DNA of 64,000 nt from Hyphomicrobiales bacterium (GCA_930633525.1 CAKNFP010000002.1:1364001-1428000), one strand, 5' to 3'; numbered from the stretch's first letter, positions 1-9,628 are shown. Made by a program: numbers and translations. Notes: generated from the sequence alone by a model not told the origin.

Positions 1-830
1 GCGGCCCGATCATGAACCGGGCTGGTCGACCAAATAAATGATAGGAATGTGGAACGTATCGCACAGCTGGATGAAGCGTGTCTGCTTTCTCGCGGCCGTG
101 TGATCCATCGCGCCGGCATAGATCAACGGGTTGGTGGCCACGATGCCGACTGCGAACCCGTCGATGCGAGCGGGCATGGTGATGATCGAGCGACCGAATT
201 CCTTCTGGATCTCGAAGCCGCTTTCCCGATCAATCACCAGGCCGATCAATTGGCGCATATCGTACGGCTTGCGGTGGTCCCTTGGGATCAGCGAGTTTAG
301 AGCGTGCCTCGCGCCCTTCGATCGGGTCGTCGTTCTCAATGTGCTAAGGGGGCCTCCCAAACGTTCTGAGGCATGAATCTCAGGAAACGCAGTGCAATCG
401 CGATGGCTTCTGCTTCGCTGTCTGCAACGTTGTCGATCGTGCCGGCCGCATTGACCGCGATTTCGGACCCCCCCAATTTTTCTCTTGTTAGCTCTTTCTT
501 CATCGCTCGCGCGACGATCGGCGGACCGGCTGCGAAAAGCTGACTCGTTCGGCGCACCATGGTTGAGAAATGCGACAGCACGGCTCGACCTGCCGGGCCG
601 CCGGCCGCAACTCCCAACACCACGCTCACAACAGGCATGATTCCGAGCAGCTGCACAGAGCGTTCGAAACCATGAAGCCCCGGAAACACCCCGTGTCCGC
701 CCTTGCGGATAGAAGCGACGCTTCCGCCAGAGGCGTCGATCAGATTGATCAGGGGTATCCGGTACTCGAACGCCAAGTCCTCAATGAGGCTGCGTTGTCC
801 CGCCCTTTCGACGCCACACGATGGACACGG
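1..830 (-). pseudogene. Acyl-CoA carboxylase carboxyltransferase (PccB/MmdA-like), frameshifted and cut by window edge
   Basis: The minus strand encodes the carboxyltransferase domain of a biotin-dependent acyl-CoA carboxylase. Recognisable stretches are SLIEDLAFEYRIPLINL, the DASGGSVAS oxyanion region, SEAEAIAIALRFLRFMPQN, RDHRKPYDMRQLIG and LVDQPG. The reading frame breaks three times. After the QNVWEAP block (about 345) it must shift to read ENDDPIEGREA, then shift again at about 300 to read LNSLIPRDHRKPYD. At about 15 the frame ends in a stop just after DQPG, while the next frame reads FMIGP, the expected continuation. The first 100 or so residues of the family are also missing. It continues off the left edge. 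Indels could in principle be sequencing errors, but the missing N-terminus argues for a dead gene. Confidence 0.8.
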
Positions 831-999
831 CCTGTGGTTCTTCATCGCTGTTGCCGCCCCAAGGCGCCCGAGCAAAGCAGCTTATAATGCTACCTTATGG
901 CTTCTCGCTCCAAACGCGGCTGGACGGCGCTGGATAGCATAGACCATCGTGACCCTACGAGGTGCGCTTATTGCATCTTTGAGCGATGAAGGGTCTCAA

Positions 1000-1893
1000 A
1001 TGGGTTTCCGCATCGGAGTCGATATCGGTGGCTCCTTCACAGATTTCGCGGTGTTCGATGAACTCACTGGGCAGCTTGAGGCGCTCAAGGTGTTGTCGCG
1101 TCCCGATCTGCCGGGCGAGGAGATGCTGACAGGACTCCGCGAGCTTGAGCGGCGCTATGGTATTAACGCGGACGCGATAACTTACTTCGATCATGGAACA
1201 ACTGTCGGCGTCAACACCGTTATTCAACGTAAAGACCTTCAGCTTGCGTTGTTCACTACCGACGGCGTTGTGGATGTACTTGAATTGGCGCGCCTCAAAA
1301 GCCCTGACATGTATGACCTGTTTTCCAGCCGCCCCGCGCCGCTTGTGCCACGCAGTCACGTCTTTGGAATCCACGAGCGTCTGAACGCGAACGGCGCTGT
1401 CGTGGAGCCGGTGGATCGTGCCTCCATTATGGAGGCCCATCGGGCGGCGCGCGCGGCTGGTTGTGAAGGTATTGTCGTCAGTTTCCTGCACAGCAACAAG
1501 AGCAGGGAGAATGAGCGGAAGGCGCCGCCGCTGCTGGTGGAAGATGGATGCACTGTGCCCATCTTCTTGTCCCACGAGGTCTGGCCGATCATCCGCGAAT
1601 TCGAGCGCACGACCACTGCCGTCGTCAACGGCTATGTGCAGCCGCAGGTCGCGCGATACCTTGCCTCGATGCAGGAGGCATTGTGGCAAGCCGGCGTGCG
1701 CCCTGAACTCCTTAGCGCGCCGAAGGCGACGGTGCATGCAGCGGCTGATGAAAGAAGGACTTTGCGCAGCATTTTCAAAGAACTCTTGCCGGATCTATCG
1801 CGGATGCCCAAGGACAGGAGGGGGCGGCGCGATCCGACATGTCGCGCCGCATCACACGCCCGGGGCGGCATCTTCCTGCGCGCCAGGGCTTAG
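1000..1893 (+). pseudogene. Hydantoinase/oxoprolinase subunit A, N-terminal fragment
   Basis: The ATG at 1000 opens the typical ATPase-fold start of HyuA/AcxA-type proteins: GVDIGGSFTDFAVFD (phosphate loop), then FDHGTTVGVNTVIQRK, then a degenerate version of the domain up to EFERTTTAVVNGYVQPQVARYL. Full-length HyuA proteins run to roughly 680-700 residues. Here similarity ends near residue 240 (about 1730) and the frame runs on as arginine-rich unlikely protein to 1893. A GTG at 949 is an alternative start. The missing two thirds includes the catalytic core, so the product should be inactive. It lies divergent from the carboxyltransferase relic, which suggests both came from one lost catabolic cluster. 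Confidence 0.75.
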
Positions 1894-1966
1894 GGTTCAG
1901 CTTAGTTGACGGTCTGGATCTTCGGCGGCTGCCAGGAACCGTCGAGGATCGCTTCTTTGGGGGGCG

Positions 1967-1980
1967 CCCCCCCCCCCCCC
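1967..1980. repeat. Run of 14 cytosines
   Basis: An uninterrupted C14 tract is preceded by G6 at 1959-1964. It lies between the end of the hydantoinase fragment and the IS66 relic, in sequence with no supported gene. Such tracts slip during replication and are also hard to sequence, so the length may be wrong. Confidence 0.9.
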
Positions 1981-2197
1981 GGAGCCAGCGGCTTGCACGA
2001 CATCTACGGATCCGCGCTCGCAGCGCATCTGGGCTAGTCGCAGGGGCGGCCAGATAACGACCTCGAACTCGCGGTTCATGGTGAGGACGGCCTGCCACCG
2101 TTTCGTGCTCCCGACACCCCCATCCCGGCCAGAAGAGACCAACCCGGAAGGGTCAGGCCCCACCACGAAGCCGGAGCGCCAAAAGCATCATGCTCTT

Positions 2198-2467
2198 AAC
2201 AATGCCGCAGAACGGGCACTACGCGGCTTCGCTCTCGGACGGAAGTCGTGGCTATTTGCCGGCTCCGAGCGTGGTGCTGATCGTGCCGCCTTGATGGCAA
2301 CAATGATCATGACAGCGAAGCTTAATTGCATTGGCCCCCAGGCTTGGCTTGACGACGCTCTCGATCGTATCGCCAATTCGCCCATCATCAAGTTGGGCAA
2401 TTGCTTCCCTGGAATTGGCAGCCCTCCAAGTCATTCCCATAACCTGGGGCCCACGCCGGATGGTTAA
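2198..2467 (+). mobile_element. IS66 family transposase (TnpC) C-terminal relic
   Basis: The plus strand reads NNAAERALRGFALGRKSW followed by LFAGSERGADRAALMAT and QAWLDDALDRIANSP, which is the conserved C-terminal end of IS66 TnpC. The usual closing motif LLPWNW is present only after a frame change near 2395 (QLLPWNW in the next frame), so the copy is broken. The sequence GCCGGATGGTTAAG near 2455-2468 resembles the terminal repeat expected at the right end of IS66 elements. Nothing upstream of 2198 matches the rest of TnpC, TnpA or TnpB. Confidence 0.75.
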
Positions 2468-3101
2468 GGCGCTGCAACAATGCTGATTATGCGCCAAAGC
2501 TGATCAATCGAAGGAAACGTCAGCAGGGGTTCGAGCAAGTTGTGTATGATATATCCCAGCCGCCTCAGATGGACTCTTCCAAAAATGATAAGTGGCGTTG
2601 GCACATAAGCGAAGAGCGCCGTGCGAACGTCGACGGTCCGAACAACGCTGTAACATGGTGGAGAGTGTATATCTGGTGCGGCAGCTCCTTCGTCATAGGG
2701 GGGCCGGGGACTGGCGTGTCACTCCTTCGCGCCTCTACAACACATCAATGTCATCATGGCTGTAAGATCTCCAACTATCGGCCTTTCGGATCGGTTGGCT
2801 ATCGCTTATCACTTTAGGATGAGGAGGCTATGATGTTGAAAGCGGTCTCACTACCGCTGCCATATAGGAATTGTGTTGATGATCATACCAGTGGTCGCTG
2901 AGGGACTGCTCATCCTTAGCGGCATGGGGACCGACAGTGATTGTCTGCCCCGATGGATTGGAAACTCTTCAGGGCAGGACGGCCGAATCCTGGCGTGTGT
3001 CGTAAAATGGCAAGAGCGGTCGCCATCATCGATGTAAGGGCGGCGTTCTAAGTGAATGTTTGGAAGGGCCGTGCGCAGCCCGATGCAATGAGGAGATGTC
3101 A
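2468..3101. other. No supported gene
   Basis: Short open frames occur on both strands but none shows a recognisable domain, signal peptide or convincing ribosome binding site. The sequence is less GC-rich and more degenerate than the metabolic blocks further right. Confidence 0.5.
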
Positions 3102-3323
3102 ATGAAAGCTGTTCTCTACGTTTGCGGTGTGCTTTTCGCGGGTTCCATGCTCGCGGGGTGCCAGACGTCGGAAGCACGATCGGCGCAGCTTGCGAAGATA
3201 TGTGCAGATCCAGGCAATCGACAGCCCGGATCCTTTTACTTTGCGGAATGCCAGGCGGTAGATCCGTCGTCGGACAAGGCCCTGCAGAAAGACTATATGC
3301 TCGGTTCGCCCACGGGGGATTAA
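3102..3323 (+). CDS. Small predicted lipoprotein
   Basis: This is a 73-residue protein beginning MKAVLYVCGVLFAGSML and then AGC, so it has a hydrophobic signal segment ending in a lipobox (MLAGC) with the lipidated cysteine near residue 19. The mature part (QTSEARSAQLAKICADPG) contains two further cysteines. AGGAG at 3091-3095 lies six bases before the ATG at 3102, which favours that start over the ATG at 3096. Exported small lipoproteins of this pattern are common in Rhizobiales and have no known function. No operon partner is visible. Confidence 0.7.
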   Translation: MKAVLYVCGVLFAGSMLAGCQTSEARSAQLAKICADPGNRQPGSFYFAECQAVDPSSDKALQKDYMLGSPTGD

Positions 3324-3397
3324 TCAAAAACGGGATTTTCAATGCCCGAAGTTATCGGCCTTTTTGCGAGAGCGAATACGCTCAAGCGAACCCACTG

Positions 3398-3649
3398 TTA
3401 CACAAGAATGGGCTTATCCTTCTCTGCTCGCTCATACCATGCCAGCATCGCGAGCAGCCGGCCGCGATCCATCTTCCGCATCTCCTGTTGACGTTCTTCT
3501 TGCTCCAGCCGTGCCATCACGTCAGTCGCGCCAATGCCCGAGAAGATCAACAGTGAGGCCAGTTCGTGCAGCCGCGCGATACGGTGCTCGCCACTGTGAA
3601 TGTGACGTTCAGCCAAGGTTAGTTGCTGTCGGATGGCCTCCGGATTCAT
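3398..3649 (-). CDS. Small helical hypothetical protein
   Basis: This 83-residue protein starts MNPEAIRQQLTLAERHIHSG. It is charged and predicted helical (AERHIHSGEHRIARLHELAS, then RLEQEERQQEMRKMDRGRLL). The pattern of an ERHI-x-G-E-x-RI-x-R segment, then a Leu-rich helix ending DRxRLL, matches a family of short proteins widespread in Rhizobiales and Methylobacteria with no assigned role. The gene at 16165-16377 carries the same architecture. The upstream ATG-less extension to 3685 was not used because the family start is at the MNPEAI methionine. Confidence 0.6.
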   Translation of the reverse strand: MNPEAIRQQLTLAERHIHSGEHRIARLHELASLLIFSGIGATDVMARLEQEERQQEMRKMDRGRLLAMLAWYERAEKDKPILV

Positions 3650-4547
3650 GCGACCCCCATCGCAAGCTAGTCCTGATGTCCTCATAACCGGTCAGGCCAC
3701 TATGGCCAAGCTTGCGGTCAGTGGCGGTTTTCGGACCAGGACGTGCGCACGCGAGATAAGTCATTTCACAGTTTTGTAGCGAGAAATAACGGCAGCGCGG
3801 CTCGCCCTGTTTTAGCAGGGGCAATACAGGGGAAAAGGTAGCTCGCGCGCGGGCGCGTACTGGCCACAAAACGCGCCGCCCAACTGCAACGACAGCAAGC
3901 AAACAGTTCGGGGCAATGTGCCTCCCGATTGCCCTGCGGCTACCGGGGGGGGATCGGTGTCGTCGGGAGGCTGCCCACGGGGGAGTATGGGCATCTCGAA
4001 CCAATCACATCAGGCCGGGTGGAAGCAAGCGTACCCGTTTTTACGGGATGGATACGGGGCGACGCGACGTATTTTGTCATCCCGTAAAAACGGGTTCGCG
4101 CCACCGTGGCGCAATCTCCCCCTTGAAAGACAATGAGGTGGAAATTAACGACCAGCCCGCCTCCGCTCCCATTTGTCCTGGCGGAATGTTCTGAGGACCT
4201 CTGCCCGTTGTTGCCTCTGCAAGGGGGTTAAATTCCGCTGGTGAGAGGGCCTCTGCTCTCCGCCAGCCACCTTCGGCCCACGACAAATCTTTAGGCGAGG
4301 CGTCGTTGCTCGATGACGGTCTGGAGTATACCCCGGCACCGCTTTGCACGCCATCGGAAGGCAGCGACAGGGATAGAACGCCCGCATATGACCAGAAAAA
4401 GGCCATCAGGACGCGGGTCGCTTTTGTGGCTCGATGGCACCCAGCTCTCGCGGGGCCTGAACTGCTCTATCAAGAGACCGGTGAGAGGGGCGATAGTCTG
4501 ATACGCAGGTAGCTGCTGCGTTTGCCCGGCCCCATCGTCCCGGTTGA
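3650..4547. other. Long stretch without a supported gene; contains a large inverted repeat
   Basis: No open frame here has recognisable protein features. The interval lies between a small hypothetical gene and the 3' end of the dead integrase, where an attachment site would be expected. I looked for a tRNA or tmRNA 3' end near the integrase and could not identify one. The notable structure is the inverted repeat at 4033-4095. Confidence 0.5.
4033..4095. repeat. Perfect 18-bp inverted repeat with adjoining hairpin
   Basis: The left arm ACCCGTTTTTACGGGATG (4033-4050) and the right arm CATCCCGTAAAAACGGGT (4078-4095) are exact reverse complements separated by 27 bases. Two bases further on, GCGCCA-CCG-TGGCGC (4098-4112) forms a second perfect 6-bp stem. 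The site is 450 bases from the 3' end of the integrase relic. It could be the end of a small non-autonomous element, a recombinase site or a cruciform; the sequence alone does not decide. Confidence 0.8.
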
Positions 4548-5735
4548 CTATGGTTTCGCCTTCGCCCCCGGCGTCGTCGCAAATATCGCCCAAGTCACCA
4601 TCAGTTCGCGGCGCTTGTCGAAAAGATCACCACGGCGGTAGGCGGCTTCGACCTTGTTCTCGATCGTGTGGGCAAGCGCCATCTCGCAGACATCGCGGGG
4701 GAAATGTGTGGTCTCGGCCGCCCAGTCCCGGAAGGACGAACGGAAACCATGGGCCGTCGCATCGACCTTCATCCGGCGCAGCATCATGAGCAAAGCCATG
4801 TTCGACAGCGGCCGGTCAAGGAACTGGCCCGGAAAGATGAAGGGATTGCCGTTCAGGGTCTTCGCGGTATCGAGAATGTCCACACACCGATCGGGGAGGG
4901 GGATGCGGTGCTCGCGACCAGCCTTCATGCGTGCCTTCGGAATGGCCCAGACCGCCTGATCGGTATCGATCTCATCCCACCGGGCATCCAAGACCTCACT
5001 GGTCCGGGTGGCGGTGAGGATCAAAAACTCGAAGGCAAGCTTGGCTGATAAGCTGCTGTCGGTGGCGCGCATGGCCTGGATGAACGCTGATACCTTGTCA
5101 TAGGGCAGTGCCGCATGGTGCGCGTCGCGATCCCGCTGTTTGGGAAGACCCTTGGTCACACCCGCGACCGGATTGCCCTCGCTTCGCAAGCCGGAGGCCT
5201 TGGCCCAATCCAGGACGGTACCGATCCGCTGGCGGACACGACGGACCGTTTCGGGTTTGGACAGTCAGATCGGGGTGAGGACCTTAAGGACATCACCGCT
5301 GCCGATCTGGTCTACCCGTTGCGAACCGATGACGGGAAAGGCGTAGTTCTTGAGTGTGGTGAGCCATTGTGCCGCATGCTTGGCGTTCTTCCACCCCGCA
5401 GCGTGTTCGCGATGAACGGTTTCGGCGGCTGACTGGAAGGTTGGGACGGCTTATTGCTGGCGCCCGTCCGCGAGGGGATCACCACCCGCACGCGCGATCT
5501 TACGATAGGTCAGGGCTTTTTCGCGTGCTTCGGCGAGCGTGACCAAACTCGCCCCACCCAGGCCGATGTCGCGACGCCTACCTTGCACGACCACACGCAA
5601 GACCCAGCGCCGGGCTCCCGAGGGATCGACGACGAGATAGAGCCCATTGCCGTCTGCATAGCGTCCCGGCTGGCTGAGGGTGCGCACCCGCAAGGCGGAG
5701 AGCGCTTTCTCGGGATGTCGACCTTTTGCTTTCAT
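4548..5735 (-). pseudogene. Tyrosine-type integrase (P4/DUF4102 family) with two internal stops
   Basis: From the ATG at 5735 the frame encodes an N-terminal DUF4102-type arm (LSALRVRTLSQPGRYADGNG, then LYLVVDPSGARRWVLR), a core-binding domain (AVPTFQSAAETVHREHAAGW) and a catalytic domain with TATRTSEVLDARW (first Arg), HGFRSSFRDWAAE (HxxR) and LAHTIENKVEAAYRRGD (His, Tyr nucleophile region). All parts lie in one frame, about 395 codons, the normal family length. TAA at 5451-5453 separates the arm from the core domain, and TGA at about 5265-5267 replaces a codon where relatives have Trp (TPI-W-LSKPET). The catalytic residues are intact. P4-type integrases drive genomic islands; this one should be inactive unless both stops are suppressed. 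Confidence 0.85.
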
Positions 5736-5864
5736 GTTACCCCACAATCCATACCACATTATAACTCGAATTGTGCTGGATCGCAATGGACGATCTCGGA
5801 CGGGGATGAATGTTAATTGATTGATTCCAAATCGTAATTCGTACTGCATTGGTCTGGGGTAGAT

Positions 5865-5993
5865 TTGGGTCTGGCGGTCACCCTCGCCGCCTACTATCCG
5901 GAGTGTAACGCCCTCATCCCCCTGTGGCAGTTCGCCGAGGAGAGCAAGACACCGGCCGCCAAATCGGTGCCGGTAAGAATTGCTCCGGAGTAA
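5865..5993 (+). pseudogene. Possible 3' remnant of an unidentified gene
   Basis: The frame ending TAA at 5991 reads LAVTLAAYYPECNALIPLW then QFAEESKTPAAKSVPVRI and stops six bases before the transporter start. The composition looks like a genuine protein C-terminus, and the short gap to the next ATG suggests an operon partner whose 5' part was lost, possibly when the integrase-borne segment inserted. I cannot name the family. Confidence 0.3.
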
Positions 5994-5998
5994 ACGCG

Positions 5999-6783
5999 AT
6001 GGCCGATGAAACCGCACTTCCAGCATCGCCAGAACTCACAGACGCCGTCTTTGCCGCTCTTGAGGACAAGGCGAAACTGCCGGCAGGCTCCATGATCGTG
6101 CTCGGCATCCTCGCCGGCGTCTATATCGGGCTGGGCGGCCTGTTTGCCACTGTCGCGCTGGCCGGCGCCAACGATCTTCCTTTCGGCGTGGCTCAGGTGC
6201 TGGCCGGGCTCGTGTTTACGGTCGGCCTCGCCCTCGTGCTCATCGCGGGCGCGGAACTGTTCACGGGCAACACCCTGATGGCGGGCCCATTGGCGGCAGG
6301 GCGGCTGAAAGCGTCTTCAGCATCGCGTGCGCTCGGCATCGTGTACATCTCGGATTTCGTCGGTTCGCTTCTTCTCGCCGGGGTTGTCTTGCTCGCCGGA
6401 GTTCACGAGGCCGGGTTGGACGTGCCGCGCTCGATCTCGGCGCGACGAAGCTTGACAAATCGTTCAGCGCGACGTTCGCGAGCGGCATCCTTGCCAACAT
6501 TCTCGTCTGTCTTGCTGTGTGGATGGCCTACGCCGGCAGGACGGTGACACAGAAATTCGTAGGGCTGCTGTTGCCCATTGCCGCCTTCGTAGCTGCGGGA
6601 CTGGAGCACTCCGTCGCCAATATGTATCTTCTGCCTTATGCCTTCCTCGTGCAGGGTGCCGAGGCTGGCATTTCGATTTCGGCCGGCGGCATAGCCGCCA
6701 ATCTCATGGCAGCGACGCTTGGGAACATGATCGGCGGATCTCTGGTGGCGCTTGCCTACGGTCATGTCTGTGCAGGGCAATAG
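5999..6783 (+). pseudogene. Formate/nitrite transporter (FocA/NirC family), frameshifted
   Basis: The ATG at 5999 follows GGAG at 5984-5987. The first part encodes family features: LGGLFATVALAGAND, GLVFTVGLALVLIAGAELFTGN and the following membrane segment. Near 6421-6428 the frame is lost. The expected continuation (ALDLGATKLDKSFSATFA, then SGILANILVCLAVWMAYAGRTV) is in the next frame and runs to a stop at 6783, ending with two further membrane helices. Restoring one base gives about 260 residues, the normal length for these pentameric channels for formate, nitrite or hydrosulfide. As sequenced, the product would lack its last three helices. This could be a real mutation or a single-base sequencing error. 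Confidence 0.8.
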
Positions 6784-7082
6784 ATGGTGAACCCAAATTG
6801 AACGTCAGCTACCTCGCGTCGATCCGTTCGACGATGAGGTTTCGTACCGGAAGCCTGAAGATGATAAAATCGGAGATAGGGCGGCGATCTCCAAGCGGAA
6901 AAGGCCACGGCCACCACCCGCTTGCGTGGACAGAGCTGACATATGATAAAAGTCTACGCCGTTATCGAACCTATCTGGCCAAGGAACATGTTGAAGGTGC
7001 ATCAAAGTACGAAGCAAACACCGATTATCATTGGTAAAGGGAAACCCACGATGCGCGCCCCAACTACAACCCGGCCATAAGG

Positions 7083-8195
7083 ATGTCGTCGCCTGCTGTT
7101 GAAAGAAGCAGCTTCCTCGCGGTAATCGTTCTGACGACTGCCGCATTCGCGTGGCTTTTGTGGCCGTTATCCGGCGCGCTCCTATGGGCGATCATACTCG
7201 CGATTCTCTTCAACCCGTTATACCGGCGGCTCTTGCGGCACTTCGGCGGACGCGCAAACCTCGCCGCGGCAATCAGCTTGTTAGCATGCGTCTTCATCGT
7301 GATCATTCCGGGTGCGGTGGTCGTCGCAGCGTTGGCGCAGGAAGCAGCTGCGCTTTACGAGCGCGTAAGCCGAAGCAACTTCGACATTTCAAACGGTCTC
7401 GAAGGCATCCGCGCCTATTTGCCGAGGTTCGTCCTCGACGCGCTATCGACCTTCGACATCGGGAGCCTTGAGGAGTTGCAGCAACGCTTGACGGCTTTCC
7501 TCGCGCAAGCCGCGCAATTCATTGCAAGCCGGGCTCTCTCCATAGGCCAGGGCACGGCCCAGTTCTTCGTCAGTATCGGCGTGATGCTCTATGTGCTGTT
7601 TTTTCTCTTTCGGGACGGGTCGAAGCTTGCCGTCACCATACGCCGCGCGAGCCCGCTCAACGCTCATCAGACCGATCACATTCTGGGCAAGTTCAGTGCG
7701 GTGGTGAAAGCTACCGTGAAGGGCAATGTGATCATCGCGCTGATCCAAGGTGCGATCGGCGGGATAGCGTTCTGGGCGCTTGGTATCGAGGCGGCTCTGC
7801 TGTGGGGTGTGCTCATGGCGATCCTCTCGCTGCTGCCTGCCGTGGGAGCTTTTCTCGTTTGGGGACCGGCGTCCGCATATCTCATGCTGTCCGGCCAATA
7901 CACTCAAGGATTTGTCCTCCTTGCGGTCGGCATCCTCGTGATCAGTATGATCGACAATCTGCTGAGGCCCCCGCTAGTCGGGGCCGGAACCAAGCTGCCG
8001 GACTACCTCATTCTTGTCTCGACACTGGGAGGCCTGTCCCTTTTCGGCCTCAACGGCTTTGTGATCGGCCCCCTCATCGCCGCCTTGTTCGTAGCCGTTT
8101 GGTCCCTTTTCATTGAGGATCGGTCGCGCGCGACAATCGCAGAGAAGCGGTCCGCCGAAAGATCAACGCTGAGTATCCATGACGACGACCGTTGA
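7083..8195 (+). CDS. AI-2E family transporter (PF01594)
   Basis: This 370-residue multi-pass inner membrane protein has the layout of the AI-2E/TqsA/PerM family. Two N-terminal helices (FLAVIVLTTAAFAWLLWPL, ALLWAIILAILFNPLY) precede a hairpin, then a soluble amphipathic segment at about residues 90-150 (SNGLEGIRAYLPRFVLDALS), then five C-terminal helices containing the conserved stretch LLPAVGAFLVWGPA and DNLLRPPLVGAGTKLPDYLI. The length is normal. Members export or exchange small solutes, and some are Na+/H+ or autoinducer exporters; no substrate can be assigned. The gene stands alone between the transporter relic and the oxidase operon. The C-terminal 30 residues are hydrophilic and cytoplasmic. 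Confidence 0.85.
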   Translation: MSSPAVERSSFLAVIVLTTAAFAWLLWPLSGALLWAIILAILFNPLYRRLLRHFGGRANLAAAISLLACVFIVIIPGAVVVAALAQEAAALYERVSRSNFDISNGLEGIRAYLPRFVLDALSTFDIGSLEELQQRLTAFLAQAAQFIASRALSIGQGTAQFFVSIGVMLYVLFFLFRDGSKLAVTIRRASPLNAHQTDHILGKFSAVVKATVKGNVIIALIQGAIGGIAFWALGIEAALLWGVLMAILSLLPAVGAFLVWGPASAYLMLSGQYTQGFVLLAVGILVISMIDNLLRPPLVGAGTKLPDYLILVSTLGGLSLFGLNGFVIGPLIAALFVAVWSLFIEDRSRATIAEKRSAERSTLSIHDDDR

Positions 8196-8399
8196 CGGCG
8201 GCTGCGTGGCCCATGCACGGGTGCCAAGTGCGGGCACCGCCGATAGCAGATCATCTCGCGGAAGTCCCAATTGTACCATTTGAAAACGCGGGTGTCGTTG
8301 CCCTGCGCTTTTTGCTTTTGTGGAAGGTGAGGCGATCTGGGGGGAACTACTTCTTCCGTCGGCGAGTTCCGCTCAAAGTGCGACAAGCGGAGACAGTGC

Positions 8400-9137
8400 A
8401 TGACGGAGGTATACTGCGGACCTGCCGCCGCGCCCGAGGCGCTGGGTTCCGCGTGGAATCTTGATTTCGCTGCGCTCCTCCTGTCCCTTGTGCTGGTTGC
8501 CGCGTATGTCCGCACGGGAACTCCTCGTCGAGATAGGGCATTTTGGGTGGCGACCTCCATCTTCGTGCTCCTCTTCATATCGCCGTTCTGCGCGCTGACG
8601 GTGTCGCTTTTTTCCGCCCGCGCCGCGCATCATGTCGTGTTGGTAAGCGTGGTGGCCCCGCTGCTGGCATTGAGCTTTCCCGAGGACGGACGGGTACGGC
8701 GGCGCTTGCCTTTGGCGCTGCTCGTCACGCTCCATGGCGCCATCCTGTGGCTGTGGCATGCTCCGGCGGTCTACGAATTCGCGGTACGCGGCGCGTTACC
8801 CTACTGGGTGATGCAGTTGAGCCTTCTTGGCAGCGCCTTTGTGATGTGGCGGCGTATTCTCGCCCCGCAGACCGAAATTGGGCCGGCATTGCTCGCGCTT
8901 CTGGCGACCGTTGTGCAGATGGGCATGCTCGGTGCGCTACTGACTTTCGCGCGCGAGGCACTTTACGCGCCTCATTTCACCACCACGCTGCCGTTCGGTC
9001 TGACGCCGCTTGCCGACCAGCAGCTGGCCGGACTGATCATGTGGGTGCCGGCAGCCCTGCCCTATGGCATCGCCGCCGCACTGCTGCTTGCCGGAAACCT
9101 GGATCGCGGCACGGCCCAGCGCGTGGGGCAGCGATGA
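8400..9137 (+). CDS. ctaG: Cytochrome c oxidase assembly protein CtaG (caa3 type)
   Basis: This 245-residue polytopic membrane protein (about seven helices) matches the PF09678 caa3-type CtaG family. Visible family residues include the ARAAHHVVLVSVVAPLLAL segment, LHGAILWLWHAPAVYEFAV, and the histidine-bearing loop YAPHFTTTLPFGLTPLADQ followed by LAGLIMWVPAALPY. CtaG proteins help insert copper into the oxidase and are normally co-transcribed with it. The gene is first in a tightly packed operon: its TGA overlaps the ATG of the next gene (ATGA at 9134-9137). The context with CoxB and a fused CoxI/III downstream supports the assignment. Confidence 0.85.
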   Translation: MTEVYCGPAAAPEALGSAWNLDFAALLLSLVLVAAYVRTGTPRRDRAFWVATSIFVLLFISPFCALTVSLFSARAAHHVVLVSVVAPLLALSFPEDGRVRRRLPLALLVTLHGAILWLWHAPAVYEFAVRGALPYWVMQLSLLGSAFVMWRRILAPQTEIGPALLALLATVVQMGMLGALLTFAREALYAPHFTTTLPFGLTPLADQQLAGLIMWVPAALPYGIAAALLLAGNLDRGTAQRVGQR

Positions 9138-9628
9138 TCTGGCTGAAGATGCTGCACCTTGCCACGATTGCGATCTGGAGCGCCGGACTGGTCAGCCTTC
9201 CCGGTCTCTACGTGCAGCGCGCGCATGTGCCGGACGACGAGACGAAGCACCGGCTGCAGGCGCTGGTCCGCTTCCTCTATGTTGGAATCATCTCCCCTGC
9301 CGCCTTTGTCGCGGTGGGTAGCGGCACGGCGCTGATCTTCATCCGCCAGTCCTTCGAACCCTGGTTTTCGCTGAAGCTCGGATTCGTCGGTGCGCTGGTG
9401 ATGATTCACATCCTGACCGGTCTTGTCCTCATCCGTCTGTTCGAGGCTGGCAACGTCTACCCGGTATGGCGTTTCGTAGCGGTGACGCTGGTGACGCTCA
9501 TGGCCATCGGCGCGATCCTTATTATCGTTCTCGCCAAACCGGACGTACCGGACTTTCTTCCCGACACCGTGATGGAACCCGGCGCGCTGCGCCGGATCGC
9601 CGAAGACCTCAATCCTTTTCGGAGATGA
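9134..9628 (+). CDS. CopD-like membrane protein of the oxidase operon
   Basis: This 164-residue protein has four or five membrane helices, starting MIWLKMLHLATIAIWSAGLV, with a conserved helix-1 histidine and a tryptophan in the CopD/DUF2269-like style. Its ATG overlaps the ctaG stop by four bases. Proteins of this type sit beside CtaG and caa3-like oxidases in many Alphaproteobacteria and are thought to assist copper or heme handling; the exact role is unproven. It converges with the DUF2231 gene, the two 3' ends overlapping by about 20 bases. Confidence 0.65.
   Translation: MIWLKMLHLATIAIWSAGLVSLPGLYVQRAHVPDDETKHRLQALVRFLYVGIISPAAFVAVGSGTALIFIRQSFEPWFSLKLGFVGALVMIHILTGLVLIRLFEAGNVYPVWRFVAVTLVTLMAIGAILIIVLAKPDVPDFLPDTVMEPGALRRIAEDLNPFRR

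Noticed and set aside
3650..4547. tRNA gene as integrase attachment site
   Set aside because: P4-type integrases usually sit by a tRNA. I examined the flanks of the relic for a cloverleaf and a TTC-x-A-x-x T-loop and found none convincing.
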